DNA of 64,000 nucleotides from Acanthosepion esculentum (GCA_964036315.1 OZ038482.1:17641569-17705568); one strand, 5' to 3'; shown: positions 60,801 to 63,404, counted from the first letter of the stretch. A program made the numbers and translations. The notes: generated by a model from the sequence alone, not told the origin.

Positions 60801-61456
60801 CCTAGCTTTGACATATCTGTATGATGTACTACCCTCCACTGTGACCTTGATCAACCAACATGGGCACCAACCATACCCCGCAACCTCACACTAAATCCAC
60901 ACAATAATTAGGTCAACACTCAGCACTACCCTTACACCTGACCACCATCCTGACGATCGGCCACGGAAACACACATTCCACTCACCCCCTTCAATATCTC
61001 TGTATGACATGCCAACAATAATCTAATCCTCATTATTCCTTTCACTGCCAAACGCTTAATATAACATTTATGATTTTGCCTATTTTTATAATTAATGAAT
61101 AATTAATTTTCTTATGTTCAATATTACTGCTAGTTAATGTTTAAATATTTCTAAAAAAAAATAAGTTATATCGGTAAAGTTATGCATTTCTTTTGTAGTT
61201 CAAATAATTTATGTATCATAGAAACTATTATATTTATCGTAATAATTAAAATTTTCCTCTTTGGTTGTAGGTTTCCTGTGATCCCTTCTGTTGTTTATGA
61301 GCTGCAAAAACTGGAGATCCTTTTCGTGAATGGCAACAGAATTGAGGAAGTTGATGTTGAACGTTTGCAACATATGCCTTTGTTGTCGACCCTCAACTTG
61401 CAAAACAACAACATTGTTCATGTGCCCCCAGAATTGGCTCTTATACCCAAGTTGGT
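13928..61456 (+). CDS. LRRC40: LRRC40, leucine-rich repeat-containing protein 40 (3' incomplete)
   Basis: Thirteen GT-AG exons join in frame: 13928-14090, 21421-21602, 21911-21984, 22574-22703, 25839-25962, 36633-36775, 38272-38444, 42251-42341, 44928-45118, 49947-50057, 57816-57926, 58708-58785 and 61271-61456. They encode about 585 residues; vertebrate LRRC40 is about 602. Order and landmarks match LRRC40 throughout: the basic N-terminal segment ending LNIAGRNLT, then ERWWDQTDLTKLI, about ten 22-24-residue LRRs (LxxLxLxxNxLxxLPxxI), the first-block end FDGNPIRNIRRDIMRRGTTELM, an Ala-rich linker, the TYSNKQTSAILPD restart, and a second LRR block through LNLQNNNIVHVPPEL. No signal peptide or membrane segment is seen, so it is probably intracellular. 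The family's molecular role is poorly known; LRRs imply protein binding. The last exon (expected to encode 'LDGNPFR...' and the C terminus) was not found by 64000. Confidence 0.97.
14091..15845. other. Start of LRRC40 intron 1, no element resolved
   Basis: AT-rich intron sequence. A somewhat GC-richer patch at 15040-15330 shows no coding frame. A degenerate AGT/AGC trinucleotide tract lies at 15625-15690. No exon with conserved splice sites or LRR coding was found. Confidence 0.5.
15846..16167. mobile_element. MITE with 56-bp terminal inverted repeats
   Basis: Left end 15846-15901 and right end 16111-16167 are inverted copies of about 56 bp with one mismatch (aaccgaccc versus aactgaccc). The ends begin AAAAAAACGGCTGGTCATAA. 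The 210-bp interior has no coding capacity but holds a smaller inverted pair, ctagatcag (16053) and ctgatctag (16089). A target duplication is not obvious because both flanks are low complexity, so superfamily is unassigned. The near-perfect ends imply a relatively recent insertion. Confidence 0.9.
16170..16380. repeat. Dispersed repeat family A, copy 1, right part
   Basis: 16235-16375 aligns with the right end of copy 2 (49435-49575). Shared landmarks are the gtnttttgctt..ggaaat block, gcttcaagaaag.ttttcat, aaaattcatttta and the terminal gtggcagtacctactta, equivalent to gtggaggtacatactt in copy 2. A short hairpin, cacacacattttt...aaatgtgtgtg, lies at 16167-16206. Confidence 0.7.
16380..21030. 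other. Central LRRC40 intron 1, no gene seen
   Basis: About 4.6 kb of AT-rich intron. Weakly coding-like minus-strand text occurs at 17150-17360 and 18700-18800 but is interrupted by stops and was not identified. A CT-rich patch is at 18400-18420 and an ATA/CAT microsatellite at 19330-19395. No bounded transposon was recognised. Confidence 0.45.
21040..21340 (-). mobile_element. Diverged tRNA-type SINE
   Basis: On the minus strand the order of blocks matches the SINE at 37175-37465 and 63740-64000: a tRNA-like head, a B-box-like caagttcaaattcc, then a cttnnnttac...aatattcc.gggaaaaggcataa block (equivalent to aataccc.tggga.aggtatgaat) and an agctatgggt block. Identity is low, so this is an old copy, 80 bp upstream of LRRC40 exon 2. 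Confidence 0.55.
21421..21602 (+). CDS. LRRC40: LRRC40 exon 2
   Basis: Residues 55-115, beginning with two bases of a split Val codon. Encodes VPKSVLNINIE, then the LRRC40 hallmark ERWWDQTDLTKLIMANN and the first LRR, ending LHALQVLD. Acceptor ttgcacag, donor gtaagg, phase 0 end. Confidence 0.97.
21911..21984 (+). CDS. LRRC40: LRRC40 exon 3
   Basis: Residues 116 to about 140: IHDNSLERLPDTIGMLLDLQ and then KLEL, one LRR. Acceptor ttgtctag, donor gtaatt. The exon ends two bases into a Ser codon completed by exon 4. Confidence 0.96.
22574..22703 (+). CDS. LRRC40: LRRC40 exon 4
   Basis: Residues about 140-183, starting with the last base of the split Ser codon: RNQLTTLPSSIKELTNLTVL, then RLDINQISDLPDEIGDLVSL and EDL. 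Two LRRs of the LxxLP class. Acceptor ttttctcag, donor gtaagt, phase 0 end. Confidence 0.97.
23085..23350 (+). mobile_element. tRNA-derived SINE
   Basis: Shows the family's tRNA-like head (ggcggtacagtggagtagtg, with a B-box-like gtttaaattcc). It continues with the body blocks cacttgtgcaaatacccttgg, aaggtatgaatccatct and aaatagcaggacag, also found at 24750-25020, 37175-37465, 57995-58400 and 63740-64000. The 3' end is indistinct. Confidence 0.75.
23540..23797. mobile_element. Fold-back of Penelope-type ends with hammerhead-like motifs
   Basis: Arms of about 115 bp, 23540-23655 and 23668-23797, are inverted copies separated by only about 12 bp. Each arm carries a hammerhead-like core. In the right arm (plus strand, 23731-23757) it is CTGATGA, hairpin TCAC-AAAA-GTGT, GAAA, then CCCAGGG. 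In the left arm, read on minus (23563-23600), it is ATGATGA, TCGC-AAAA-GCGT, AAAA, then CCCAGGGTC. The CAC/GTG and CGC/GCG stems differ by a compensatory A-U to G-C change. No coding sequence. The arrangement resembles the inverted terminal repeats of the Penelope-like element at 43012-44089. Confidence 0.75.
23727..23768 (+). ncRNA. Hammerhead-ribozyme-like motif, stem I partly decayed
   Basis: Core CTGATGA, stem II CAC/GTG closed by AAAA (with a U-U mismatch next to the core), GAAA, then CCC-A-GGG, which can form a short stem III. The expected UC before the cleavage site reads CA here, so this copy is probably inactive. The 5' strand GTTTGT would pair with the ACAAAT still present in the opposite arm's copy, which retains UC. 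Part of a Penelope-type end; sense orientation in LRRC40 intron 4. Confidence 0.55.
24019..24300. mobile_element. pogo/Tigger-like MITE in a TA microsatellite
   Basis: The element 24093-24247 (155 bp) begins CAGTGTAACCCGGATATAAG and ends with its inverse (cttatatccgggttacacta), flanked by TA on both sides. That is the form of a Tc1/mariner pogo-branch MITE with TA duplication. An extra internal copy of the acccggatataagaga tip lies at 24172-24200. It sits between (GT)(TATG)(TA)n at 24019-24090 and (TA)n at 24248-24299. A second copy in the inverse sense is at 31661-31795. Confidence 0.9.
24310..24430 (+). mobile_element. SINE family 2 tail fragment
   Basis: Shares tacccgagtaggcgtctgcaa and cagggattagctagccagcc with the inverse of 50895-50960 and 31445-31500. 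The tRNA-like head is missing, so this is a 5'-truncated copy of the family best seen at 50890-51350. Confidence 0.65.
24625..25020 (+). mobile_element. Composite SINE: 5S rRNA-like head fused to tRNA-type SINE
   Basis: 24625-24750 follows eukaryotic 5S rRNA from the gcttatagccat start through gttaagcaacatcaagcctgg and cagtacctggatgggtgact to ggtgccgtaagctt, including the internal promoter (box A and box C). Immediately after, cagg-tggtgtaatagataa begins the tRNA-like SINE unit with a B-box-like gagttccaattcc. The family body (tccttggacaaggtatgaatcca, gggttaattagtatgac) and the tail tttaaataacctgca follow. A collinear second copy is at 57995-58400. Divergence from functional 5S rules out a real 5S gene. 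Confidence 0.9.
25839..25962 (+). CDS. LRRC40: LRRC40 exon 5
   Basis: Residues 184-224 plus one base: DVSKNCLVTLPPTFGNLMKL then RNLNLSSNQLTTLPPEVGKM and A. Two LRRs. Acceptor aatttcag; donor gtatgt at 25963, chosen because it joins to exon 6 as A-Q-LKVLDLQNN, which matches the 'M..LK.LD' of the family. Confidence 0.96.
26010..27549 (+). pseudogene. IS630/Tc1/mariner-type transposon with 115-bp inverted ends, decayed
   Basis: Ends CAGGGTGTA... (26010) and ...TACACCCTG (27549) are inverted for about 115 bp. Both sides contain the ttcctcacaccaaaacaag and tttttgagttatt blocks. The interior is a plus-strand transposase full of stops: MAEYSYREQADMIFTYGHRN at 26256 on (N-terminal helix), IHDGTPAHFSHTVHNSLADI near 26985 (second catalytic Asp region) and RRGPVPWPARSTNLNPLDFY near 27065 (third catalytic motif, normally PRSPDLNPLDF; here the catalytic Asp reads Asn). 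It inserted into a GT microsatellite present on both flanks, 48 bp after LRRC40 exon 5. Confidence 0.9.
27550..28262. repeat. Compound TG/TA satellite, about 700 bp
   Basis: (TG)n at 27549-27580 is followed by a long array built from tatatattatatatg and tatatattatatagtg variants separated by (TA)n runs of differing length, returning to TG at 28245-28255. The variants recur as higher-order units of about 45-75 bp. Long open frames rich in Tyr and Ile through it are artefacts of the repeat. It abuts the right end of the preceding transposon and the Penelope fragment that follows. Confidence 0.95.
28263..28900 (+). pseudogene. Penelope-like element tail (GIY-YIG C-terminal part, HHR-like end)
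   Basis: 28275-28540 reads SLQEHRKAVTQGNIEKYQAW, WDEVEIIHREHHWKI, then RLSIEMNTIWEPVIQ. This is the region after the GIY-YIG motif in Penelope-like polyproteins, whose usual form is EH..A...GN..KSA.A.H...H.I.WD.A.IL..E....R...E...I. At 28835-28878 comes ctgaaga-aggcc...gatc-aaaac, a decayed hammerhead-like motif of the sort carried by Penelope terminal repeats. A tRNA B-box-like gagttcaatacc lies at 28692. The reverse transcriptase part is absent. Confidence 0.75.
28900..29400. other. Intron 5 filler, no gene seen
   Basis: AT-rich sequence between the Penelope tail and the mariner-type relic. No repeat partner or coding frame recognised. Confidence 0.5.
29401..30656 (-). pseudogene. mariner-type transposon, decayed, 90-bp inverted ends
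   Basis: Ends at 29401 (CAGGGTGTTGCAGCAAAATC) and 30656 are inverted for about 90 bp; the shared block includes acgaaataggcaataaaaac. The minus-strand transposase reads in order MEYERRAAVVASFCVGKKPV (30529 down; N-terminal helix-turn-helix), DDMGCHKSTICQTIKKDIGY, ELKHGAAGMLRFFYDEKNFI (first Asp), RPYVCTQGQDNPA (second catalytic region, usually QQDSAPAH) and SSPDFNPPDYFFWGMIEAKT (third Asp). At least three frame changes separate the blocks. IS630/Tc1/mariner superfamily; the final motif resembles the SPDLNPLDYFVWG group, but the subfamily is not assigned. Confidence 0.92.
30770..31130 (+). pseudogene. LINE polyprotein C-terminal fragment
   Basis: Encodes LDRIQKLLHSFVDDELFSTL, QPIFHSQNVTNLLLLYCYFH, then LTMSYMVDSSSFSSYSIGKE and PQNCPF. 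This is the region downstream of the reverse transcriptase in a LINE family (LD.IQ..A..LI.D..L...LQPL.HRR.VA.L.L.Y.Y.HG). Related copies are at 39100-39730 (minus) and 56110-57300 (plus, with RT). 5'-truncated. Confidence 0.75.
31430..31620 (-). mobile_element. SINE family 2 fragment
   Basis: Collinear with 50900-51110: the ggctagccaatc, tgctcaggtacatttgtgtttgttcaacaccc, cacctgtggtttat and cacaatgacttgtga blocks occur in the same order. Truncated before the tRNA-like head. It ends next to the TA tract that carries the pogo-like MITE. Confidence 0.75.
31661..31795. mobile_element. pogo/Tigger-like MITE, second copy
   Basis: Begins CAGTGTAACCCGGATAGAAG and ends cttatatccgggttacacta, flanked by TA. 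The interior block acacaggctctaatttggga is the inverse of tcccaaattagagcctgtgt in the copy at 24093-24247, so the two are the same family in opposite orientation. Flanked by TA/CATA microsatellite on both sides. Confidence 0.9.
31870..33075. other. Intron 5 AT-rich sequence with ATT microsatellite
   Basis: No gene seen. An interrupted ATT/TTA trinucleotide microsatellite with variants occupies about 32472-32625. The remainder is AT-rich without recognisable elements. Confidence 0.6.
33080..33832. repeat. Satellite-like tandem repeat, about 283-337 bp unit
   Basis: About 2.5 diverged units. ggggctcgggaatttttgt recurs at 33090, 33427 and 33712. cagttgcatctctgtccttg recurs at 33239 and 33522 (period 283), and the blocks cctgaggctgcaccctctcattg and gcacaactgaggaaaat-like recur between them. 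The GC content is well above the surrounding intron. Both-strand open frames (33286-33480, 33632-33823) arise from the repeat. Function unknown. Confidence 0.85.
34830..36150 (-). pseudogene. Tc1-like transposon relic
   Basis: The minus-strand transposase is read from about 35955 to 35079. In order: KEIGEF..GQIIGWHQYGKS and REIARFLQVNHQTVNNIVKK (paired helix-turn-helix), RSPYTVRKTLKELGYQRRVA, VMWTDESKFCQYSNSR (first catalytic Asp), GGIGVMVWGGAVWSGG, then YLFLEKGVPCHMSKVAKAW and AQSPDMNRIEHVWEHL. The second catalytic residue, normally the Asp of QDNAPCH, reads as Lys or Glu (LEKGVPCH), so the enzyme would be dead even without the stop and frameshift. Terminal sequences near 34830 (acagtagtccaaaaaaagt) and 36145 are only weakly inverted, so the outer limits are approximate. 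Confidence 0.9.
36633..36775 (+). CDS. LRRC40: LRRC40 exon 6
   Basis: Residues 225-272, starting with two bases of a Gln codon: LKVLDLQNNQINTLPPDIGN, LRNLDLLYLQKNKLISLPIL, ENCKSLK. Matches the family's 'LELLYLRRNKL..LPEFPSC..LK'. Acceptor ttttccag, donor gtaagg, phase 0 end. The upstream intron of 10.7 kb is the longest in the window. Confidence 0.97.
37175..37465 (-). mobile_element. tRNA-derived SINE
   Basis: On the minus strand it begins gcacggtggagtaatggata (A-box-like), with B-box-like gtcaaattccagtc, then acttacatgctaataccctt, gggaaaggtatgaatccttc, gctataggtaaataacagga and gatacatgatcacctaag. It is nearly collinear with 63740-64000, including the 3' cgtcagtcatg...catgatc part, and so defines the family's full length of about 290 bp. 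Confidence 0.85.
38177..38220. repeat. (TG)n microsatellite
   Basis: About 20 TG repeats, 50 bp upstream of LRRC40 exon 7. Confidence 0.98.
38272..38444 (+). CDS. LRRC40: LRRC40 exon 7
   Basis: Residues 273 to about 330: ELHLGYNLINELNDEHLAPL, SQISMLDLRDNKLTEVPQEI, TLLVKLQRLDLTNNSLQ. Closely matches 'ELH.GENQI..L..EHL..L..I.VLDLRDNKL..VP.EI'. Acceptor ttgcag, donor gtaagt; ends two bases into an Asn codon. Confidence 0.97.
38445..39090. other. Start of LRRC40 intron 7, nothing recognised
   Basis: AT-rich intron sequence without a recognisable repeat or coding frame. Confidence 0.5.
39100..39730 (-). pseudogene. LINE polyprotein C-terminal fragment
   Basis: The minus strand reads ...SHIWARAAQ-like text near 39550-39500, then MGDKLFFTLQSLFHRWYVAS, LSLLYHYFHGKCLDKLYSLV and PTFPPYFIGEK, followed by HSSGFFL (frame changes between). 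This is the same LINE C-terminal region as 30770-31130 and 56990-57130. A GGA/AGG-rich purine tract at 39585-39615 interrupts it. Confidence 0.75.
40216..40280. repeat. Perfect 29-bp hairpin
   Basis: ttgaaagcattaattgctgt...gaatggttt (40218-40246) is followed, after a 4-base loop, by its exact inverse (40251-40279). There are no mismatches across 29 bp, in an otherwise old, decayed region. Confidence 0.95.
40255..40900 (+). pseudogene. mariner (Mos1-like) transposase relic
   Basis: NFDGKPCSDDLPNLSDDYPN and QSTLELTKDFCLNHSTIVTY, LQNKGKFQKARK match the second helix-turn-helix of mariner transposases (…GRPS..DD......P.QT..ELA..L..S.STV..HL..LGK..K). Further on, around 40600-40790, fragments resembling YYGLVK (cf. 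YYELL.PGET) and LYPPP (cf. LPHPPYSPDL) occur with many stops. The N-terminal part is cut at the perfect hairpin. Family assignment is good for the HTH part, weaker beyond. Confidence 0.65.
41165..41260. repeat. Tandem duplicated poly-T/TA tract
   Basis: The segment ttttattttttagtaatatata-(TA)n occurs twice in tandem, at about 41166-41211 and 41217-41258. Confidence 0.85.
41270..42250. other. End of LRRC40 intron 7, unassigned
   Basis: A plus-strand coding-like stretch at 41520-41690 (ALIINGKARWHN...) and a minus-strand open frame of 85 codons at 41976-42233 are present. I do not recognise a family for either, and both are probably old transposon debris. Confidence 0.35.
42251..42341 (+). CDS. 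LRRC40: LRRC40 exon 8
   Basis: Residues about 330-360, starting with the last base of an Asn codon: LPNEIGLMENLRHLQFDGNP then IRNIRRDIMR. Corresponds to the strongly conserved 'L.LEGNPLRTIRREII' end of the first LRR block. Acceptor tttttag, donor gtaatt, phase 0 end. Confidence 0.97.
42700..42845 (+). mobile_element. tRNA-like SINE head
   Basis: ggcatggggtaatggttaac fits a tRNA A box, and gagttcaatcctc, 48 bases on, fits a B box. No cloverleaf acceptor pairing is convincing, so this is a tRNA-derived repeat and not a tRNA gene. Its body differs from the other SINEs in the window. Confidence 0.5.
43088..43130 (-). ncRNA. Hammerhead-ribozyme-like motif, Penelope left arm
   Basis: Read on minus: TGTC, CTGAAGA, AGGTC-TATTT-GAC, GAAA, CGT-CTG-ACG, TC, GACA. 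Core, stem III with triloop and the flanking stem I (TGTC with GACA) are intact. One C is lost from stem II relative to the right-arm copy, which shortens the pairing. It lies on the same strand as the GIY-YIG reading frame and downstream of it, as expected for Penelope-like elements. Confidence 0.65.
43957..44000 (+). ncRNA. Hammerhead-ribozyme-like motif, Penelope right arm
   Basis: Read on plus: TGTC, CTGAAGA, an unpaired A, stem II GGTC-TATTT-GACC, GAAA, stem III CGT-CTG-ACG, TC, then GACA pairing with TGTC as stem I. All core positions of a type I hammerhead (CUGANGA, GAAA, UH at the predicted cut after 43996) are present. The departure from the textbook form is one extra A between the core and stem II. 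Sense orientation in LRRC40 intron 8. Confidence 0.7.
44499..44760. mobile_element. Second Penelope-type inverted end pair, decayed
   Basis: An inverted pair: on minus from 44608, acctgaagacgactacaatg... then caaaatattgtggcaaca; on plus from 44681, acctgaagaaaactgtggca... then aaaaatattgtaactacaga. Both carry CTGAAGA followed by a hairpin region and an A-rich box where GAAA is expected (now AAAA), so they look like dead hammerhead-bearing Penelope ends. They lie 170 bp before LRRC40 exon 9. Confidence 0.6.
44928..45118 (+). CDS. LRRC40: LRRC40 exon 9 (inter-block linker)
   Basis: Residues 361 to about 424: RGTTELMKFLRSRIQEPPSN, then a low-complexity linker KSKMSAAAAAVPAVVEDINS, then HFKTLTY leading into the second LRR block. 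The start was chosen so that ...IMR|RGTTEL matches 'II.KGTQEVLKYLRSKI'. Acceptor cttttag, donor gtaagt; ends two bases into a Ser codon. Confidence 0.96.
45125..45367. repeat. 41-bp direct repeat flanking a 160-bp segment
   Basis: gaaccttgcatcttataaag...cttacctgaaaa occurs identically at about 45125-45166 and 45326-45367. The first copy starts seven bases after the exon 9 donor. The intervening segment starts with cctaaccctaaccc, matching the vertebrate-type telomere repeat (TTAGGG) in inverse for just over two units. Consistent with a recent local duplication plus filler insertion. Confidence 0.85.
45490..45550. repeat. Solo terminal fragment of dispersed repeat family A
   Basis: tttttcattgaaaaagtgga-ggtacttatattaaaac matches the inverse of the left terminus of copy 2 (48045-48075), including the gtgg.ggtac tip. 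Only this end is recognisable here, directly beside the hAT-type relic. Confidence 0.5.
45580..46960 (+). pseudogene. hAT-type transposase relic
   Basis: A coding-like run over several frames: MSPNQVLLCGVKHEWCFIPS, then LLRFVKEAHTKKIITFFKLN, KCGFLADRAMQNLSRKGNVS, KFLxxx-to-VFPT, and the diagnostic C-terminal dimerisation region LLVLSHGQASVERGVSVNKE followed by an acidic/basic coiled tail EEATEQKRKSILMEIEELKT and LISKSNAI. The SVERGFS-like motif is the hATC signature. Frame shifts at about 46200 and 46400 and internal stops make it non-functional. Terminal inverted repeats were not found. Confidence 0.75.
46960..48030. other. LRRC40 intron 9, no gene seen
   Basis: AT-rich intron. A (GT)n(GA)n microsatellite lies at 47249-47282 and an (ATT)n tract at 47920-47935. 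No exon or bounded element recognised. Confidence 0.6.
48040..49580. mobile_element. Dispersed repeat family A, copy 2, with terminal inverted repeats
   Basis: The left end ttttaagtaggtacatccac (48047) is matched by the inverse at the right end, gtggaggtacatacttttaa (about 49553-49572). The element is about 1.5 kb, AT-rich with several poly-T runs, and has no coding capacity. It aligns with 12340-13150 (left part) and 16235-16375 (right part). TTAA adjoins both tips, which could be a target site, but this is not certain. Best described as a non-autonomous DNA transposon of unassigned superfamily. Confidence 0.65.
49947..50057 (+). CDS. LRRC40: LRRC40 exon 10
   Basis: Residues about 424-461: NKQTSAILPDHVWEFAVNNG then VNTVNLGKNCYTTLPS. 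Corresponds to 'SDKQAT.IPDE.FDA....I.SINFSKNQL.EIP'. Acceptor tctttag, donor gtgagt; the exon starts with one base and ends with two bases of split codons. Confidence 0.96.
50060..50885. other. Start of LRRC40 intron 10, nothing recognised
   Basis: AT-rich intron without recognisable coding or repeat structure. Confidence 0.5.
50890..51350 (-). mobile_element. SINE family 2, longest copy
   Basis: On minus it starts tgtgcatggccaagtggtta-gaacattcgc (A box) with a B box at cagattcaaatctc, a clear tRNA-like head. A 380-bp body follows, with blocks shared with 31430-31620 (cacaatgacttgtga, ccacaggtgg, gaacaaacacaaat) and ending ggattggctagccactctag, shared with 24395-24420. The head resembles tRNAs with a long variable arm or tRNA-Lys type; not assigned further. 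Confidence 0.85.
51797..52030 (+). mobile_element. Microsatellites and a Penelope-type end with hammerhead-like motif
   Basis: (TG)n-(TA)n at 51797-51832 and again at 51849-51884 precede tttCTGATGAaAGATCGAGG... at 51911. Core CTGATGA (51913-51919), one extra A, stem II AGATC-GAGGTC-GATCT (perfect 5 bp), GAAA, TATC, then AAAT, which can pair with the ATTT just before the core as stem I. No coding sequence accompanies it. This is probably a solo terminal repeat of a Penelope-like element. Confidence 0.55.
52035..56097 (-). mobile_element. 4-kb DNA transposon with inverted ends of about 850 bp
   Basis: 52035-52870 and 55255-56097 are inverted copies throughout. The tips are gagtcattccgtgtcaaatc and, inverted, agtcagtccttgtcaaatta, and shared blocks such as aggtcaaataaggtc, gttgggccaaattcaaaatgg and catcaaatcaacaggatttg occur in mirrored order. 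Between them a decayed minus-strand transposase occupies about 53640-54960. The superfamily is unassigned: the transposase belongs to a 'DFAENYSF' group seen as uncharacterised proteins in invertebrates. Divergence between the arms is substantial, so the insertion is old. Confidence 0.9.
53640..54960 (-). pseudogene. DDE-like transposase relic, 'DFAENYSF' group
   Basis: Minus strand in order: ILPKSWSIQRIQMEFGTTTY and LSLPNIQKRRFTQETIDKVV, NPNRITFSKFAELRPKECIL, AGNTLSVFVHYIK, a Cys-containing part CYLGDCSTCSN, VIVIADFAENYSFTL (likely first catalytic Asp), WNNSQVTLHSF, HINVVFISDCFKHDTVAVDL, FQRKLIEILKK, then SDGATSHYKNFINLC (likely second acidic site) and AECHFLPHLMGKYHVMGWV (normally AEWHFFATSHGK.PCDGVGG). 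Several stops and frame changes are present. Sits inside the long-TIR element of intron 10 and is presumably its own transposase. Confidence 0.75.
56110..57300 (+). pseudogene. LINE reverse transcriptase relic
   Basis: Reads NISKAFDRIWHTGFLHKLKS (RT domain with the catalytic Asp position of 'D.SKAFD'), then PQGSILGPTLFLI-stop-INDLH and YTDDPTIYSCL, the YADD box reading YTDD. After a gap, YLATWLQ and LCLFYKYFHDNCLDELFAMV match the C-terminal region also found at 30770-31130 and 39100-39730. Stops and frameshifts throughout. The endonuclease domain is absent (5' truncation). Possible same family as the other two tails. Confidence 0.88.
57816..57926 (+). CDS. LRRC40: LRRC40 exon 11
   Basis: Residues about 461-498: MLKLAESLTEIHMGFNKLTT then LPPEIGKYTKLLYLDI. 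Corresponds to '..ELKEMV.DVDLSFNKL..I..EL..LQKLTFLDLR'. Acceptor cttttcacag, donor gtaaga; ends two bases into an Arg codon. Confidence 0.96.
57995..58400 (+). mobile_element. Composite SINE, 5S rRNA-like head, second copy
   Basis: Collinear with 24625-25020: the 5S-like head (ggcttatggccaca, attaagcaatgttgagcctgg, cagtacctagatgggtgact, gggaataccaggtgctgtaa), then the tRNA-type part (gtgatataatgggtaacag), the body (tttgggaaaggtgtgaatcc, gctatgggttaattagtaag) and the tail tttaaataacctgcaatggg. The shared junction between the 5S part and the tRNA part in two independent insertions shows that the composite itself is the mobile unit. Confidence 0.9.
58708..58785 (+). CDS. LRRC40: LRRC40 exon 12
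   Basis: Residues about 498-524: NNCLSDLPEELSKIVNLREI then NLSHN. Matches 'NNFL.SLPEEM..L..LQTINLSFNRF'. Acceptor ttttcag, donor gtaagt; starts with one base and ends with two bases of split codons. Confidence 0.96.
58790..59690. other. LRRC40 intron 12, nothing recognised
   Basis: AT-rich, with a short (AC)n tract at 59408-59420. No element bounded. Confidence 0.5.
59780..59990 (+). pseudogene. Unidentified coding-like fragment
   Basis: LARWPDVNAMKAKNEITKAI then FCTLGSTQHIWPTKQALEMA, NIPARERKMPLGTTRLT reads as a protein-like segment of 66 codons with balanced composition, ending just before a GC-richer tandem region. I do not recognise the family; transposon origin is likely given the context. 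Confidence 0.35.
59990..61030. repeat. GC-richer degenerate tandem repeats
   Basis: Several nested degenerate repeats. ttgataacatctc/tgataacatcgcaacttca recurs at about 60207, 60336, 60410 and 60460 with gtcacctcagcaaa blocks. aactctgcaaaacaag / actccacaa blocks recur at 60530-60655. A 180-bp duplication begins ggccaactcccagtgctacg (60732) and ggtcaacactcagcactacc (60911). Composition is CA-rich and clearly different from the AT-rich intron. The long minus-strand open frames here reflect composition. Confidence 0.7.
61271..61456 (+). CDS. LRRC40: LRRC40 exon 13 (last exon in window)
   Basis: Residues about 524-585: FPVIPSVVYELQKLEILFVN, GNRIEEVDVERLQHMPLLST, LNLQNNNIVHVPPELALIPK, LV. Matches '..PEVLYRI..LE.ILISNNQV..VD...M..M..L.TLDLQNNDL.QIPPELG'. 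Acceptor ggttgtag, donor gtgagt; ends two bases into a codon, so at least one more exon must follow. Confidence 0.97.
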
Positions 61457-62820
61457 GTGAGTACATTTTAACTTATTTTCTCAAGTTTCTATAATAGCAA
61501 ATATCTATGATTCATTATTTATCTTAAAAAGTTTAAGACTTAATTTTATAGTCAATAATAAAGCTTGAAAACATTCAAATCTTTATAAGACAAATTTATT
61601 TACAAATTCAATTGCTGTACTAGAAATTGTATCTCTGAAAATAATACTAAAAAACCTCTTAAGACCTACAATTACAACCTTTTCTTGTAGACTCACTTGT
61701 CATATGTCCAGCTGAAGTGCAACACAGCGACACATTAATTACAATGATGTAAGACAGGTCCTTGTTGAGGATGCAAGAATAGTTAATAGTACAAACAGAA
61801 AAAAATTACAACTTTTAGAAGCTATTCATATTAAATTTAAAAAATCACCAATAAAATCACTTATAATTTAAGAACACACAATATATAATGTATTTAACCC
61901 ATTATTAGAATGGTGAGCCTTAATAGATTATAGATAGAAACATATAATTAATACCAGAATTTATTTAGAAACCTGTAATTAATACTGAATTCTTATTAGT
62001 ATAGTGGGTAATTAATGAGCTAAATATTTAGAAAGCATATGACACCGCATTCACAAACATTTTAATTCAAAATAACATGCACATATGACATTGAATACAT
62101 TTGAAAGCTTAAAAACAACTAAAGTATTCTATTTAAAATTTGCAGTACAAAGTCATCAGAGAATTCTAATAAAATGGATTTTGATTCTTGATAGTGACTG
62201 AAGTCACTTTAAAGCTTAAATAGACATGATATCAACTATGGACAGTTCCTTCATAATTTCAATTCTAAAGGGAAATTAATCAATGTCTTCTAAGCCTTTC
62301 CGTGATACCAAACTCTTAGAATTTATCTCATGTTTAGATGCTTTAACAATGATTATACTTCGTAAAAATAGCATTCATTTGTTCTGTTATATTATCAAGT
62401 TTAGTTTAAGGGAGTAAAAATCTTATTGTTATTGTCCATTGAAAAATACCTTAAAACAATGCATATGATTTTCTTTTCATTATTAATGATCTCCTTGATG
62501 TGTTTGACTAATTCCTATTTAATGTTATGTGTGGGGAAAGTATATAAAATCCAATGTCTGTTATTTTAAAGCACAAAAATGTTCAAATAGAAGAGAGATT
62601 GACAAAGTTGCTGCTTGCAGAGAAATTAGAAGACAAAATAAAGTAAAGGATGATACATTTCAAGAAAATGAACATTACAATTGTTTGTCAGTTTGTGTAT
62701 TTTTTTTTATTTTTTATTTTTTTTATTAAGTTTCTTACCAGAATGGTAAATTTAAACAAATGTTGTTACAAAGCAAAGTTTATTTTGAAAAATCATTTAT
62801 ATCAACATTTATAATGTGTA
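61457..62820. other. LRRC40 intron 13, nothing recognised
   Basis: AT-rich. Searched by eye for the expected final exon (LDGNPFR..., KGT...LEYLR) without success. Confidence 0.55.
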
Positions 62821-62826
62821 AGCCAG

Positions 62827-62840
62827 ATAGATATATATAT

Positions 62841-62895
<55 letters not shown>

Positions 62896-63210
62896 GCACA
62901 CACACCATTCACCAGAACACCAGCCAGCTGAGCATCTCTTCTATACCATCACTCAGCACTGTGTTTACTGGCTTGGCCATGTCCTGCGATGACTGGTTGA
63001 CCACCCGAAAAGAGTCATCTACTAGTTCAACCCACCATCTGCAAAGTGGATACAGCCTAATGCCAGACCACAGCCACTGGAAGGATGTTATCTGCCAGGA
63101 CATCAATCTGGTGCTGGCAGATTTTCTGATGCTCTTCCAAGACCATGTGAACTGGAGGGACAAGATGGCTCTTGTGGGCTCAATGCCTTCATGGCATGCG
63201 ATTTAGTAGA
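62827..63210 (+). pseudogene. TA microsatellite and LINE 3' coding fragment
   Basis: (TA)n at 62827-62892 leads into a fragment reading, over two frames, HCVYWLGHVLR then DHPKRVIY, WKDVICQDINLVLADFLMLF and NWRDKMALVGSMPS. This is the extreme C-terminal region of non-LTR retrotransposon polyproteins (RWLGHVLRM...R.PK..LY.......KRYKD..K.DL........W...A.DR..WR). Only the tail remains. Confidence 0.75.
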
Positions 63211-63368
63211 AATAGCAGAGGCCAAATCATTAAATCACCATCATACGAGTGGCAATATTATAGTTATTTAATATTATATTATCATTGTATGTTTATGACT
63301 GATGTTTGTCCAAGTTTCTCCAGTCTATTTTGCATTACAGGTATTGTTGTTTTTATTAAGGAAATTGC

Positions 63369-63372
<4 letters not shown>

Positions 63373-63404
<32 letters not shown>
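63373..63404. repeat. (TA)n microsatellite
   Basis: About 16 TA repeats. Confidence 0.98.
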
